33,009 nucleotides of DNA from JAHZMA01 sp965205905 (GTDB lineage Bacteria; Pseudomonadota; Alphaproteobacteria; JABAAW01; JAHZMA01). The translations under genes and the position numbers were made by a program. The DNA is taken from assembly GCA_965205905.1 (NCBI GenBank), contig CBDBHZ010000009.1:1-33009 (forward strand), given 5' to 3'. Within the stretch, counting starts at the first letter, position 1. The number at the start of each line of letters is the position of its first letter. Of the stretch, positions 23,807 through 32,114 are shown piece after piece. Below the pieces are notes generated by a model that was not told the origin of the DNA, made no database searches, and worked only from the letters and a program-made list of their open reading frames with translations.

Positions 23807-24931
23807 ATGGTTATGATTCCTTTTATTGATTTAGCAACACAACAGCAAAGATTACGTCCCAAGATTGATAAGGCTATTAGCAAAGTGCTTGATAGCGGAC
23901 AATATATTTTGGGTGAAGAAGTTTCTTTGCTAGAACAAAAACTATCAGATTTCACAGGTGCGCCCTATGTGATTAGCTGTTCTAGTGGCACTGATGCCTT
24001 GCTTCTGGTATTAATGGCGAATAATGTAGGTCCGAATGATGCGGTGTTTGTGCCAGCATTTACCTTTGTTGCCACCGCTGAAGCGCCGGCTTTTTTGGGC
24101 GCAACGCCTTTCTTTGTTGATGTTCTGCCCAATAGCTACAACCTCAACCCTGATGATTTTGCCCGTGCCATCGATGAAGCGAAAGCGCAAGGCTTAAATC
24201 CGAAAGCGGTGATTCCTGTTGATTTATTTGGTATGCCTGCCGATTACCACGCCATTCAAAAAATCGCCCAACAACATGATATTTTTGTGCTATCCGATTG
24301 CGCGCAAAGTTTTGGCGCAAGCCTAGATAATATCCCGATGGGGGCATGGGGCAATGCCGCCGCTACTAGCTTTTTCCCCGCTAAACCGCTTGGCTGTTAT
24401 GGCGATGGCGGTGCGGTATTTTGCCATGATGAGGCAACCTATCAAACAATCATGTCGCTACGGGTGCATGGGCAAAAAGGGCGGTATTTCTACGAAAATA
24501 TTGGCATGACGGGCAGGTTAGATTCGATTCAAGCCGCGATATTATTAGAAAAAATGAGCATCTTTGAAGAAGAACGCATCATGCGCCAAAAGGTTGCAAT
24601 GCGCTATCATCAGGGCTTGCAAGATAAATTAACCGTGCAGATTGTGCCTGATAATGTAGGGCATATTTGGGCGCAATATTGTTTGCTAGCAGATGATACT
24701 GCGATGCGTGATAAAATTCAAAAACATTGCGCCGTGGGTGATGTGCCGACCGTGATTTACTATCCGACGCCGCTTTCCACACAAGGCGTATTCTCACAAT
24801 ATCCTGTGATTTCAGGTGGCTTACCCGTTACCGAAAATTTATGCGAGCGTATTTTTGCAATCCCGATGCATCCTTATTTAGATGAAGCAACGCAAGATAA
24901 AATCATCACTACAATTCGCGCCACTTGTTAA
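23807..24931 (+). CDS. DegT/DnrJ/EryC1/StrS-family PLP-dependent aminotransferase
   Basis: These fold-type I enzymes transfer an amino group to keto-sugars attached to nucleotides, making amino sugars for surface polysaccharides. The 374-residue product has the substrate/PLP loop SCSSGTDALLL (58-68), the PLP-binding SDCAQSFGA (Asp164) and the Schiff-base lysine in FFPAKPLGCYGDGGA (Lys193). It is close to the WbpE/WlbC type that acts on 3-keto-sugars. The first ATG (23807) and a second two codons later (23813) both fit, and neither has a clear ribosome-binding site. No other sugar-nucleotide gene lies nearby, so the sugar is unknown. It converges on the kinase-like gene with 28 bp between. Confidence 0.9.
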   Translation: MVMIPFIDLATQQQRLRPKIDKAISKVLDSGQYILGEEVSLLEQKLSDFTGAPYVISCSSGTDALLLVLMANNVGPNDAVFVPAFTFVATAEAPAFLGATPFFVDVLPNSYNLNPDDFARAIDEAKAQGLNPKAVIPVDLFGMPADYHAIQKIAQQHDIFVLSDCAQSFGASLDNIPMGAWGNAAATSFFPAKPLGCYGDGGAVFCHDEATYQTIMSLRVHGQKGRYFYENIGMTGRLDSIQAAILLEKMSIFEEERIMRQKVAMRYHQGLQDKLTVQIVPDNVGHIWAQYCLLADDTAMRDKIQKHCAVGDVPTVIYYPTPLSTQGVFSQYPVISGGLPVTENLCERIFAIPMHPYLDEATQDKIITTIRATC

Positions 24932-24959
24932 TCTCCCCTGCGCGCGCCACTTAAACCGC

Positions 24960-25925
24960 TTACGATTTTTTAGCGCCCAACAGCCGCGCCATCCAACGTT
25001 CCACATAATGTTGATAGTCAGAGCCATAAAGACGGCAATGCAATAAATAGCCATAAAGCTGATAGATAACAATCGGTGTTGTAAAAAAATCCCTATCAAT
25101 CGGCATCACCTTATTATAGGCTTTGAAAAATGTATCACTGACGGGATTAAACATGAGAATCATCGCCAAATCAACCTCGTGATGCCCATAATAAATCGCA
25201 GGGTCAATCACCCCTAGCAATTTATCATCATCATAAAGCATATTGCCCCGCCATAAATCACCATGAATCAGTGATGGAAATGCTGGCGGTTTAATATAGT
25301 TTTTCATATTGCCGCAAATTTTTTCTAACGCGGGCATGATGCGCTTACTCAGATTATGTGATGCCACCGCTGCTTCTGCCATCGGCATCAGACGGCGTTC
25401 AGCAAAAAATTGCGGCCAATTATTAGAAACCGTGTTATCAATAAGAACACCGCAAGAAATCACATTTTCAGTAAATCCAAAATATTTTCCCTGTGAAAAG
25501 CGATGAAAATGCGCGATTTTATTGCCAGCATCCTCTTCGGCGAATTGCGATAATAATTCATCAGGCTTCACCTTATCCATCAGCACCAAACCCGGTTGGG
25601 CATGTAAGATGCGTGGCTGATGATTATGTTGAATATATTCCATCATCAGCAAATCATCTTCAACAATATAGACTTTTGGCGTGTTGATGATAGGGCGCAA
25701 TTTATCCAGCATCATCGCTTCAGAGGCAATGGCTTTGGGGGTGCTGATTTTCGCCACATAGATTGTGCCATTACGCAACACAATGCGTCTGGTATCGTTC
25801 ATCCAGCCACCTTTCATGGGTTCGGCGCTCATAAAAGTCGAGCGCATTTTTGCTTCAATTAGCTTGTAATGACGGTCAAGCATTTGCTTGGGAGGCGTAG
25901 GTGGGGGAGGCATTGAGAACGGCAC
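24960..25925 (-). CDS. Fructosamine kinase / aminoglycoside-phosphotransferase family protein
   Basis: The fold is a small-molecule kinase. Fructosamine-3-kinase-type members phosphorylate sugars bound to amines in glycated proteins or free ketoamines. The 321-residue product has the ATP-site lysine (VAKIS, Lys59) with partner Glu69, the catalytic loop HGDLWRGNML (221-230, Asp223), and a metal-binding Asp241 in IDPAIYYGHHEVDLAM, which is diagnostic of the fructosamine kinase group. The frame opens at GTG 25925, 3 nt after the phosphatase gene; an ATG at 25913 is an equally good start. Pairing with a low-molecular-weight phosphatase is common for this kinase family and suggests one protein-repair function. 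Confidence 0.88.
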   Translation of the reverse strand: MPFSMPPPPTPPKQMLDRHYKLIEAKMRSTFMSAEPMKGGWMNDTRRIVLRNGTIYVAKISTPKAIASEAMMLDKLRPIINTPKVYIVEDDLLMMEYIQHNHQPRILHAQPGLVLMDKVKPDELLSQFAEEDAGNKIAHFHRFSQGKYFGFTENVISCGVLIDNTVSNNWPQFFAERRLMPMAEAAVASHNLSKRIMPALEKICGNMKNYIKPPAFPSLIHGDLWRGNMLYDDDKLLGVIDPAIYYGHHEVDLAMILMFNPVSDTFFKAYNKVMPIDRDFFTTPIVIYQLYGYLLHCRLYGSDYQHYVERWMARLLGAKKS

Positions 25926-25928
25926 CGC

Positions 25929-26441
25929 TTATTTTTTTTGTTTGACGCTAGCTTTTGGCTGATGTTTTTTAATCAACCAATCAACCCATAAATCACAACC
26001 GCGATAAAGAGTATCATATAAATTTCTAAAATCATTCATGGTGCCATAGAATGGGTCAGGGATTTCCTGCCCTTTCATATCCTCCATAATATCGGTGAAT
26101 AAATAAAGCTGCCCTGCACGAATTTGGTCGCCACATAGCCTTTTGAGCGCATAGATATGGCTTTTATCCATCGCCACAATGGTGTTAAATACCAGAAAAT
26201 CAGTTTGTCTATTCACATGACGCGCGGGCGTAGGCTCTATGGTGATGCCATTTTCTTTCAGCTGATGTAACACGCGCCTATCAGCAGGCTCACCTGTATG
26301 GCTTGCGGTTACGCCGCATGATGATACATTCACCTTATGGCGCGCACCTTTTTGCATCACGATATGTTTTGCAATCGCTTCAGCCATAGGCGAGCGGCAA
26401 ATATTACCCGTGCATATAAATAGAATATTACTCTCAAACAT
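25929..26441 (-). CDS. Low-molecular-weight protein-tyrosine-phosphatase family protein
   Basis: The 170-residue product has the catalytic P-loop CTGNICRS right at the N-terminus (Cys10, Arg16) and the general-acid motif IPDPFYG (about 125-131), which together define the LMW-PTP family. It may remove phosphate from protein tyrosines or from sugar-phosphate adducts. It lies directly upstream of the fructosamine-kinase-like gene (3-nt gap), so the two probably work together in removing sugar adducts. The basic C-terminal tail (KASVKQKK) is unstructured. Family assignment is firm; the substrate is inferred. Confidence 0.9.
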   Translation of the reverse strand: MFESNILFICTGNICRSPMAEAIAKHIVMQKGARHKVNVSSCGVTASHTGEPADRRVLHQLKENGITIEPTPARHVNRQTDFLVFNTIVAMDKSHIYALKRLCGDQIRAGQLYLFTDIMEDMKGQEIPDPFYGTMNDFRNLYDTLYRGCDLWVDWLIKKHQPKASVKQKK

Positions 26442-26582
26442 AACCTAATCTCTAACCAAATGCTGATATGACAGCATCGCTGATATTGTAGCATGTTTTA
26501 CATAATAAGCCTACAAAAATATTGTGGTGGACAATCGGGCGATACGCACCTCCCTCGTGTTGAAATACCGAGACTCATTCCA

Positions 26583-26711
26583 CCGCTAGTTTTGAGTACA
26601 GCGGGGGGTATGGGGGTCATTTTTGGCGATGGGCTCCGCCCTCATCGCCTATAAAATGTCGCACCCCCCATATAATAATGTGTGGAGGCAGGCACCGCCC
26701 CCATATTATAA
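26583..26711 (-). repeat. GC-rich palindromic intergenic repeat, copy R6 (inverted)
   Basis: Read on the minus strand, this starts ATATGGGGGCGGTGCC, then a CACACATTAT-like stretch, then GGGGGGTGCGACAT. That reproduces the left module of copy R1 (417-470) and the core of R2. The centre is a hairpin of GGCGATG with CATCGCC, and the end is CCCCCCGCTGTACTCAA, as in R3 and R7. It lies between the phosphatase gene and the restriction-methylation gene, ending 38 nt before the latter's start codon. The rest of this 307-bp gap (26442-26582) holds nothing recognisable. Confidence 0.78.
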
Positions 26712-26748
26712 TCTTTCTTTTTATCACAAACATTGCTATAAAACTGAT

Positions 26749-29700
26749 ATGGAAACGTCAAAACTCATTCGCGATTATGTATCGGGCTTGCAACAAATTG
26801 CTACCGCCGATAAAACCGAGCATACGGATAGAGCCGTTATGGAGCAAATGCTAACAGGCTTCATCAGCGCAACCAAACCTGATATTAATGTTATTCACGA
26901 ACCGCCCCGTCAGTCAGGCTTTGGCGCACCCGATTTCGCCATTAAATTGCGTGATAGCTTTATCGGCTATGTTGAGGTTAAAAAGATTGGCGAGGATTTA
27001 AACAAAACTATCAAAACCGAACAGATTCAAAAATATCTACAGCTAAGCGATAATTTACTGGTCAGCAATTATTTACAATTTATTTGGTTGCATCGTGGCG
27101 AGGCAGTTAAAACCATCACCCTTGCCCAACCGATTGATTTGGAAAATAAAGGTTTCCGTGTTGAACAGGCGGCGATTGATGATTTAGCTGAAACATTAGA
27201 AGCGTTTTTATCCGCGCCCCCGCGTGAAATTGGATTGCCACATGAATTAGCGCAAAGCCTTGCCTATCGCGGTAGAATCTTGCGTGATTTTCTTGCCAGT
27301 CAAATGATTGAGCATGAAGCCAACACAGGTGGTAAGCTGATAGGGTTATACGATACTCTGCGTGATGAAGTATCGCAAACCCTCACCATTAAAGATTTTG
27401 CTGATGCGTTTGCGCAAACGCTCACCTATGGTTTGTTTTTTGCCAAATTAACCGCGCATGATGAAAACCCGCAAAACGCCATCACTCTTTATAATGCCAA
27501 GCAATATATTGCAGGTAATTTCGCGCTAATTAAAGAATTGATTGGCTTTTTAGATGAGCTTGAAAATCGCGATTACCGTAAAATCAAATGGGTGATTGAA
27601 GAAATTTTGATGATTATCAATGAAGCGAATATTAGAAGCATTCGCGAAAGCCTAAGCTTTGCCAAAAATGCAAGCTATCGCCAAGCTGATAATAATGACG
27701 ATGCTACCCGTGAATTATTTGCCAAAGACCCTTATATTTATTTTTACGAAGATTTTTTACAAAAATGGGATGAAACCACTCGCAAATCGCGTGGCGTGTA
27801 TTACACACCGCCACCAGTGGTGCAGTTTATTGTTGGTGCGATTGATGATATTTTGCGCGATGATTTTAAAATCTCCAAAGGTTTAGGCGACTATAACCGC
27901 GTTACTGCGCTTGATTTTGCCACTGGCACAGGCACATTTTTATTAGAAATTTTTCAACGCATATTAGATAATACCGATGCAGGTAGCCGTGATTCAGTGA
28001 TTAAACAACATCTGCTGAAAAACCTTTATGGGTTTGAATATTTGATTGCGCCTTACACCATCGCGCATTTGAAATTATCGCGGTTTTTGGCGCAACAAAA
28101 TTATAAGATGGCGCATGATGAGCGGTTGCAAATTTACCTCACCAATACATTGGAAAAACGCGAAGGGCATGGCAATAGATTATTACCTGCTTTGAGTGAG
28201 GAAGGCAATACTGCCTATGATATCAAAGAAAAAAAATCAATTTTGGTGATTACGGGCAACCCACCCTATGCGGCACATTCTGTTAATAACAGTGCATGGA
28301 TTAGCAAATTAATCGATGGTTATAAATTTATCGATGACAAACCATTAGGTGAAAAGAACTCAAAACCATTGCAAGATGATTATGTTAAATTTATCCGTTT
28401 CGCGCAAAATAAAATGGATAAGGTTGATGAGGGCGTGATAGGCATCATCACAAATCATGGCTATTTGGATAATCCTACCTTTCGGGGTATGCGCCATAGT
28501 TTGATGCAAAGTTTTGATAGAATCTATCTGCTTGATTTACATGGCAATGCCAATAAAAAAGAAACCACGCCCGATGGTGGCAAAGATGATAATATATTTG
28601 ATATTAAGCAAGGGGTGGCGATTGCGATATTCGTGAAACGCAAAGGGCTTAGCAAGGGAGTTTACCATGCCGATAGCTATGGCAAACGCTATGATAAATA
28701 TGTAGATTTATTGCAAGCGGATTTTAAAAAATTCCGTTGGCAAAAAATTACCCCGAACGCCCCGAATTATTATTTTATCCCACAAGATGAAACATCGCGC
28801 GCTGAATATGAACAAGGTAAAAAAATTACTGATATTTTTCCAATTAATTCAGTGGGACTTTTTACTGCCCGCGATAAATTAGCCATTCATTTCACGCAAG
28901 AAAAATTATGGCAAACCATTAAAGATTTTGCCTCTTTACCTGTTGAACAGGCACGTGAGAAATATCAACTTGGCACAGATACACGTGATTGGAAAGTGCA
29001 TCTTGCTCAGCAAGATTTGAAAGATAGCGGACTCAATAAAATCAATATTAAACCCATTGCCTATCGTCCATTTGATACACGCTATTCCTATTATACAGGT
29101 CGCTCAAAAGGATTTATTTGTATGCCACGTGGTGAGGTGATGCAACACATGCTAAAAGGTGATAATGTTGGGTTGGTAACAACGCGCATCAATAGGCAGC
29201 AGAGTTTGAATTATAGCTTTGTTATTAATGAAATAGTTGACCTTCATATTTTGGATAATGCACTGGATTCAACCTCTCTCTTCCCACTTTATCTCTATCC
29301 ACCTACAGAGGGCAAGAAAATCTCTAAAACCACAATAGCGTTATTTGCAGATGACGACCCCAACCAAGACCCATTCGCAGGCAAAGAACGGATTGAAAAT
29401 ATCGCCCCCGAATTTAGAACCTATATTAACCAAAAATATCCCACGCTAAAAAATATCAGCCCTGAACAAATTCTTGCCTATATTTATGCCATCTTGCATA
29501 GCCAGAATTATCGCATAAAATATGCCGAATTTTTGAAACGTGATTTCCCGCATATCCCTTTTGTAGATGATGCCAAAAGCTTTGCTAAATTAGCTAAAAT
29601 AGGACAGGCTTTAATCGATGCCCATCTGATGCGTGATGTTCCAAAATCCAATGTCAGCTATCCCATTGCAGGTGATAATATTGTAGAAAAACCATTCTAT

Positions 29701-29925
29701 GATGCGGTAAATAAAAGGCTTTATATCAACAAAAAACAATATTTCGATGGGGTTTCAAAACAGACTTGGGATTTTTACATTGGCGGTTATCAAGTGCTAG
29801 ATAAATACCTAAAATCACGCAAAAACCGCACGCTAATATTAGACGAAATAGACAACATCAAAAACATCTCCGCTGTGTTAGATTTCACCCATAAGATGAT
29901 GGATAAAATTGATGGGGTGCTTTGA
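26749..29925 (+). CDS. Single-chain restriction-methylation enzyme (type ISP/IIG-like, no helicase)
   Basis: The 1058-residue protein has an N-terminal PD-(D/E)xK nuclease (Asp62 in GAPDFAI, Glu76 and Lys78 in VEVKK, with QIQKY at 92-96) and a helical connector. An N6-adenine methyltransferase follows, with SAM motif LDFATGTGTFL (about 388-398) and catalytic NPPY (504-507). The C-terminal part (from about residue 680) resembles the type ISP target-recognition region, with RPFDTRYSYYTGR. The SF2 helicase between nuclease and methylase in full type ISP enzymes is absent, so it should behave like a type IIG enzyme that cuts and modifies with one polypeptide. The frame opens at 26623, but those codons lie in a repeat; ATG 26749 matches the nuclease start. 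It is a stand-alone defence gene with no specificity or BREX genes nearby. Confidence 0.85.
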   Translation: METSKLIRDYVSGLQQIATADKTEHTDRAVMEQMLTGFISATKPDINVIHEPPRQSGFGAPDFAIKLRDSFIGYVEVKKIGEDLNKTIKTEQIQKYLQLSDNLLVSNYLQFIWLHRGEAVKTITLAQPIDLENKGFRVEQAAIDDLAETLEAFLSAPPREIGLPHELAQSLAYRGRILRDFLASQMIEHEANTGGKLIGLYDTLRDEVSQTLTIKDFADAFAQTLTYGLFFAKLTAHDENPQNAITLYNAKQYIAGNFALIKELIGFLDELENRDYRKIKWVIEEILMIINEANIRSIRESLSFAKNASYRQADNNDDATRELFAKDPYIYFYEDFLQKWDETTRKSRGVYYTPPPVVQFIVGAIDDILRDDFKISKGLGDYNRVTALDFATGTGTFLLEIFQRILDNTDAGSRDSVIKQHLLKNLYGFEYLIAPYTIAHLKLSRFLAQQNYKMAHDERLQIYLTNTLEKREGHGNRLLPALSEEGNTAYDIKEKKSILVITGNPPYAAHSVNNSAWISKLIDGYKFIDDKPLGEKNSKPLQDDYVKFIRFAQNKMDKVDEGVIGIITNHGYLDNPTFRGMRHSLMQSFDRIYLLDLHGNANKKETTPDGGKDDNIFDIKQGVAIAIFVKRKGLSKGVYHADSYGKRYDKYVDLLQADFKKFRWQKITPNAPNYYFIPQDETSRAEYEQGKKITDIFPINSVGLFTARDKLAIHFTQEKLWQTIKDFASLPVEQAREKYQLGTDTRDWKVHLAQQDLKDSGLNKINIKPIAYRPFDTRYSYYTGRSKGFICMPRGEVMQHMLKGDNVGLVTTRINRQQSLNYSFVINEIVDLHILDNALDSTSLFPLYLYPPTEGKKISKTTIALFADDDPNQDPFAGKERIENIAPEFRTYINQKYPTLKNISPEQILAYIYAILHSQNYRIKYAEFLKRDFPHIPFVDDAKSFAKLAKIGQALIDAHLMRDVPKSNVSYPIAGDNIVEKPFYDAVNKRLYINKKQYFDGVSKQTWDFYIGGYQVLDKYLKSRKNRTLILDEIDNIKNISAVLDFTHKMMDKIDGVL

Positions 29926-29926
29926 T

Positions 29927-30427
29927 TCACTCGTCATTCTCTTGTTGTAAAAAGCGCTGTAAGTCAAACTTTTTAGAATGATAATTATTACCAAGTGCAT
30001 CTTGAACAGTTCCGATGATGTGATAAAAGTTATTATCTTTATATATCTTTTTTAATGCATCTAATGGTATGAAAACACTATATGCGTTAGATGGTTCTAA
30101 AGTTAAGGGGCAGTTTGTATTTACATCATAATAACTTAAAGATGTGTTACACCATCCTTGCCTCTGAAATAACTGCCGAAATTCTATAATATGTTTTATT
30201 CTTTCTTTCAAAATTACATGTCTATAGGGATACATTACACCAATATAACTAATATAAATTGGTTTTGTTGATGTGTTTTTTACCCAAATATTGATTCCTA
30301 TGTCTGCTTCCTGCAGCGAATATATCACAATCACTCTAATTTTAGGTTTTGTTTGATAGATATTCCATAAAAATATCGCAGTTGAAAGAAATGCAGCATA
30401 AAATGCCATATAGTCACTAATTTCCAT
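29927..30427 (-). CDS. Small membrane-anchored protein (hypothetical)
   Basis: The 166-residue product has one N-terminal membrane segment (about residues 6-23, AFYAAFLSTAIFLW). A basic stop (QTKPKIR) and a soluble part follow with alternating strands (INIWVKNTSTKPIYISYIGV), suggesting a beta-sandwich. Similar small proteins of unknown function are common next to bacterial defence loci. It converges on the restriction-methylation gene with one base between the stops. It is more AT-rich than the surrounding genes, consistent with arriving together with the neighbouring enzyme. The ATG follows GGTGA by 8 nt. No family name is offered. Confidence 0.65.
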   Translation of the reverse strand: MEISDYMAFYAAFLSTAIFLWNIYQTKPKIRVIVIYSLQEADIGINIWVKNTSTKPIYISYIGVMYPYRHVILKERIKHIIEFRQLFQRQGWCNTSLSYYDVNTNCPLTLEPSNAYSVFIPLDALKKIYKDNNFYHIIGTVQDALGNNYHSKKFDLQRFLQQENDE

Positions 30428-30540
30428 TTTTGTATCACCGAACTAAAAGTAAAAACCTATTTTATCAATATCATCATTCACTGCTTTCTAGCAACATTTT
30501 TATATCATAAAGCCTGTGTTTGTTTAAATGCCGTTTATAG

Positions 30541-30650
30541 TATCAAGGGGGGTGCGGCGCAACTTCTCGGTGGGTATGTCCGTAGGACACCCCCCTTGTT
30601 GCGACCCCCCTTGATAATCCCCCCGCCATACTCAATATTAGCGGAGGTGC
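30541..30650 (+). repeat. GC-rich palindromic intergenic repeat, copy R7
   Basis: TATCAAGGGGGG (30541-30552) pairs perfectly with CCCCCCTTGATA (30605-30616). Between them is a smaller hairpin around GTCCGTAGGAC. The tail CCCCCCGCCATACTCAATA is identical to that of copy R3. The outer stem differs from that of R1 (TTAAGGGGG with CCCCCTTAA) by changes on both arms, so pairing is kept. Confidence 0.8.
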
Positions 30651-30668
30651 ATGTTTTAACGACCATAC

Positions 30669-30755
30669 AAAAAAGCAATCCCTCTTTCCAATATATCACG
30701 GTGGATTTACTAAAAATAGGGATTGCTGTTTTCCTCACCAGACTATGGGTCTGAT
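30669..30755 (-). ncRNA. Candidate 87-nt small RNA with intrinsic terminator
   Basis: Read on the minus strand, a TATAAT box is followed 7 nt later by a likely start at 30755. A CAGAC/GTCTG hairpin (5-nt loop) comes next, then a 10-bp perfect stem AGCAATCCCT/AGGGATTGCT enclosing 34 nt, then six Ts (30674-30669). The long stem extends to 15 bp with one mismatch. This is the layout of a short stand-alone transcript ending in an intrinsic terminator. It does not match tRNA, 4.5S, 6S or RNase P patterns that I know. A GTG-started frame of 67 codons (30738-30535) overlaps it but runs into a repeat and lacks a ribosome-binding site. Confidence 0.45.
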
Positions 30756-30761
30756 AAAAAC

Positions 30762-30792
30762 ATTATACTCTGAATCCCTTATGGTGAGTCAA
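30762..30792 (-). promoter_or_regulatory. Sigma-70-type promoter with two embedded GANTC sites (for the candidate small RNA)
   Basis: On the minus strand TTGACT (30792-30787) and a perfect TATAAT (30767-30762) are 19 bp apart, slightly long. One GANTC site (30786-30790) overlaps the -35 box and another (30772-30776) lies in the spacer. In alphaproteobacteria such sites can be methylated by CcrM and can make promoters sensitive to the methylation state. Confidence 0.5.
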
Positions 30793-30981
30793 GTTTTATC
30801 CGCTTATATCGGATTCTTATCACTCAAATGACGATGAATCGTGAAAAAATGATATTTTATGGCGAAAATTTTAAATTAAATTAACAATTTTGCTGATTTT
30901 GCCCCACGATTCTCTCAAATGATTCTCTAAGTGATTCTTTAAAACCCTTTAAGTGATTCTCTAACACCCTTTCACTGATTC
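30772..30981. promoter_or_regulatory. Cluster of nine GANTC (CcrM-type) sites
   Basis: GANTC occurs at 30772, 30786, 30812, 30836, 30908, 30921, 30933, 30955 and 30977 (first base of each), nine in 210 bp, where about one per 256 bp is expected by chance. Between the two halves lies a very AT-rich stretch (30845-30895). The area is gene-free, between the 3' end of the EamA-type gene and the candidate small RNA. It could be a methylation-controlled regulatory zone, a protein-binding array or an origin-like element. No dnaA gene is near, and only one poor DnaA-box-like word (TTATCCGCT, near 30796) is seen. Confidence 0.6.
30919..30981 (+). repeat. Iteron-like direct repeats carrying GANTC
   Basis: Two adjacent 22-bp units (30931-30952 and 30953-30974) match at 19 of 22 positions, each reading GTGATTCT, a TAA, then ACCCTTT. 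A shortened unit (AATGATTCTCTA) precedes them and a diverged one (CTGATTCTG) follows. The GANTC sites are 12-13 or 22 bp apart, close to one or two helical turns. Confidence 0.65.
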
Positions 30982-31000
30982 TGTTTCAGCCTCATTTTCA

Positions 31001-31942
31001 TCATGTAGGTGGCGTTATTTCCTCTTGCGGCTGATGCCCATGCGCTTGTTCTAGCGAATCATAAGCGCGCTTTGCCAGATAGATACCAATCAAGCAAATC
31101 ACCATGCCGCCAAAGCCCAACCATGTGATTTTTTCCCTAAAAAACACCCAGCCATAAATCATGCCCACAAACGGAAATCCCAATGTGAAAATGCCAGAAA
31201 TATTGACGGGTATCCGTTGCACCGCATACACCAACAGACTCTGCCCAATCATTTGCGAATTAATGCTAAAGCCCAAAATCGCTACCCACGAAATCGCACT
31301 CGGCAATAACAGACTATAACCGCCAGCCCATGCGGCAATCGCGATAGTCAGCAAAGATGGCGCACACATAATAATCATTTTCTGCCACACTCCCAAAGAT
31401 GTTTGGCAAAAGCTTAAAATAAATACATAGAATCCGAATGCCAGCAAGGCAAAAAAGGCATAAAGAAACCCTTTCCATTCTTGCGGATGACCGCTACCAC
31501 CGCCTAGCCCCGTGCCGATGGCAAGATACATGCCCAACATCGCCAACCCCAACCCTAGCCAAAATAATTTTGGTGGCAATTCTTTATAGACAAGCACCGA
31601 AAGTGGCACCACCACCAAAGGTGTGCAAGAGGCAATCAATAATGTGAAACCAATCGTGGTATATTGAATGGCGGTGAAGAAACATAAAGTATCTAGCGCA
31701 AAAAACACGCCTGCAACCAATAATAAGATAATATTTGTCTTATTATCGTCGCGCCAATATTGGCGTTTATATTGCTTGGCGCGCCACACAATGAATGTGT
31801 AAAATGGTAGTGCAAATGCCAGCCTAAAAAACATATTGGCGAACACATTGCCCTCGCTAAAGCGCGCATAGACTGAACCACCGCCTAAAATGATAATCCC
31901 TATCACCAACATAAACATTGGAAAAAGCCTGTGTTGTTGCAT
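31001..31942 (-). CDS. EamA/DMT-superfamily transporter
   Basis: The 313-residue product has about ten hydrophobic helices in two related halves, the mark of EamA-type drug/metabolite exporters. First-half features include GGGSVYARFSEGN and LDTLCFFTAIQYTTIGFTLLI; the second half has FSINSQMIGQSLLVYAVQRIP and FFREKITWLGFGGM. It ends in a short hydrophilic tail with PPT at the very end. The frame is open to 32080, but ATG 31942 is chosen because GAGG lies 7 nt upstream and the protein then has the usual family length. Starts at 32029 or 32080 would add one more membrane helix. The substrate is unknown, and it is divergent to ffh. Confidence 0.85.
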   Translation of the reverse strand: MQQHRLFPMFMLVIGIIILGGGSVYARFSEGNVFANMFFRLAFALPFYTFIVWRAKQYKRQYWRDDNKTNIILLLVAGVFFALDTLCFFTAIQYTTIGFTLLIASCTPLVVVPLSVLVYKELPPKLFWLGLGLAMLGMYLAIGTGLGGGSGHPQEWKGFLYAFFALLAFGFYVFILSFCQTSLGVWQKMIIMCAPSLLTIAIAAWAGGYSLLLPSAISWVAILGFSINSQMIGQSLLVYAVQRIPVNISGIFTLGFPFVGMIYGWVFFREKITWLGFGGMVICLIGIYLAKRAYDSLEQAHGHQPQEEITPPT

Positions 31943-32114
31943 CAAATACCTCACGATTCTATAAAAGCAAATAAAAAACCCTATCAGAATAATAAGTGCC
32001 ATACAATTATAATATATTGTATCGGTCATTATTATATTGCTTTTAAGATATAATATGATTATGATGGTCTTGGTTTTCACAGAAATTTTTGAAAATCCAT
32101 CCGCATGATAGCGA

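Noticed and set aside
26623..26748. 42-codon upstream extension of the restriction-methylation gene
   Set aside because: It is encoded by inverted repeat R6 and has no homology-like features; the nuclease domain begins at ATG 26749.
26749..29925. Reading the restriction-methylation gene as PglX of a BREX system
   Set aside because: None of the BREX partner genes (brxA, brxB, brxC, pglZ, brxL) lie nearby, and an N-terminal PD-(D/E)xK nuclease is present.
30535..30738. 67-codon minus-strand frame across the small-RNA region
   Set aside because: It uses a GTG start without a ribosome-binding site, runs into repeat R7, and is better explained by the structured transcript.
30772..30981. Chromosomal origin of replication
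   Set aside because: The AT-rich stretch and GANTC iterons are suggestive, but only one poor DnaA-box-like word is present and no usual origin neighbour gene is seen; kept only as a regulatory-zone finding.
30919..30981. CRISPR array
   Set aside because: The repeats are only 22 bp with no unique spacers between them, and no cas gene is in the window.
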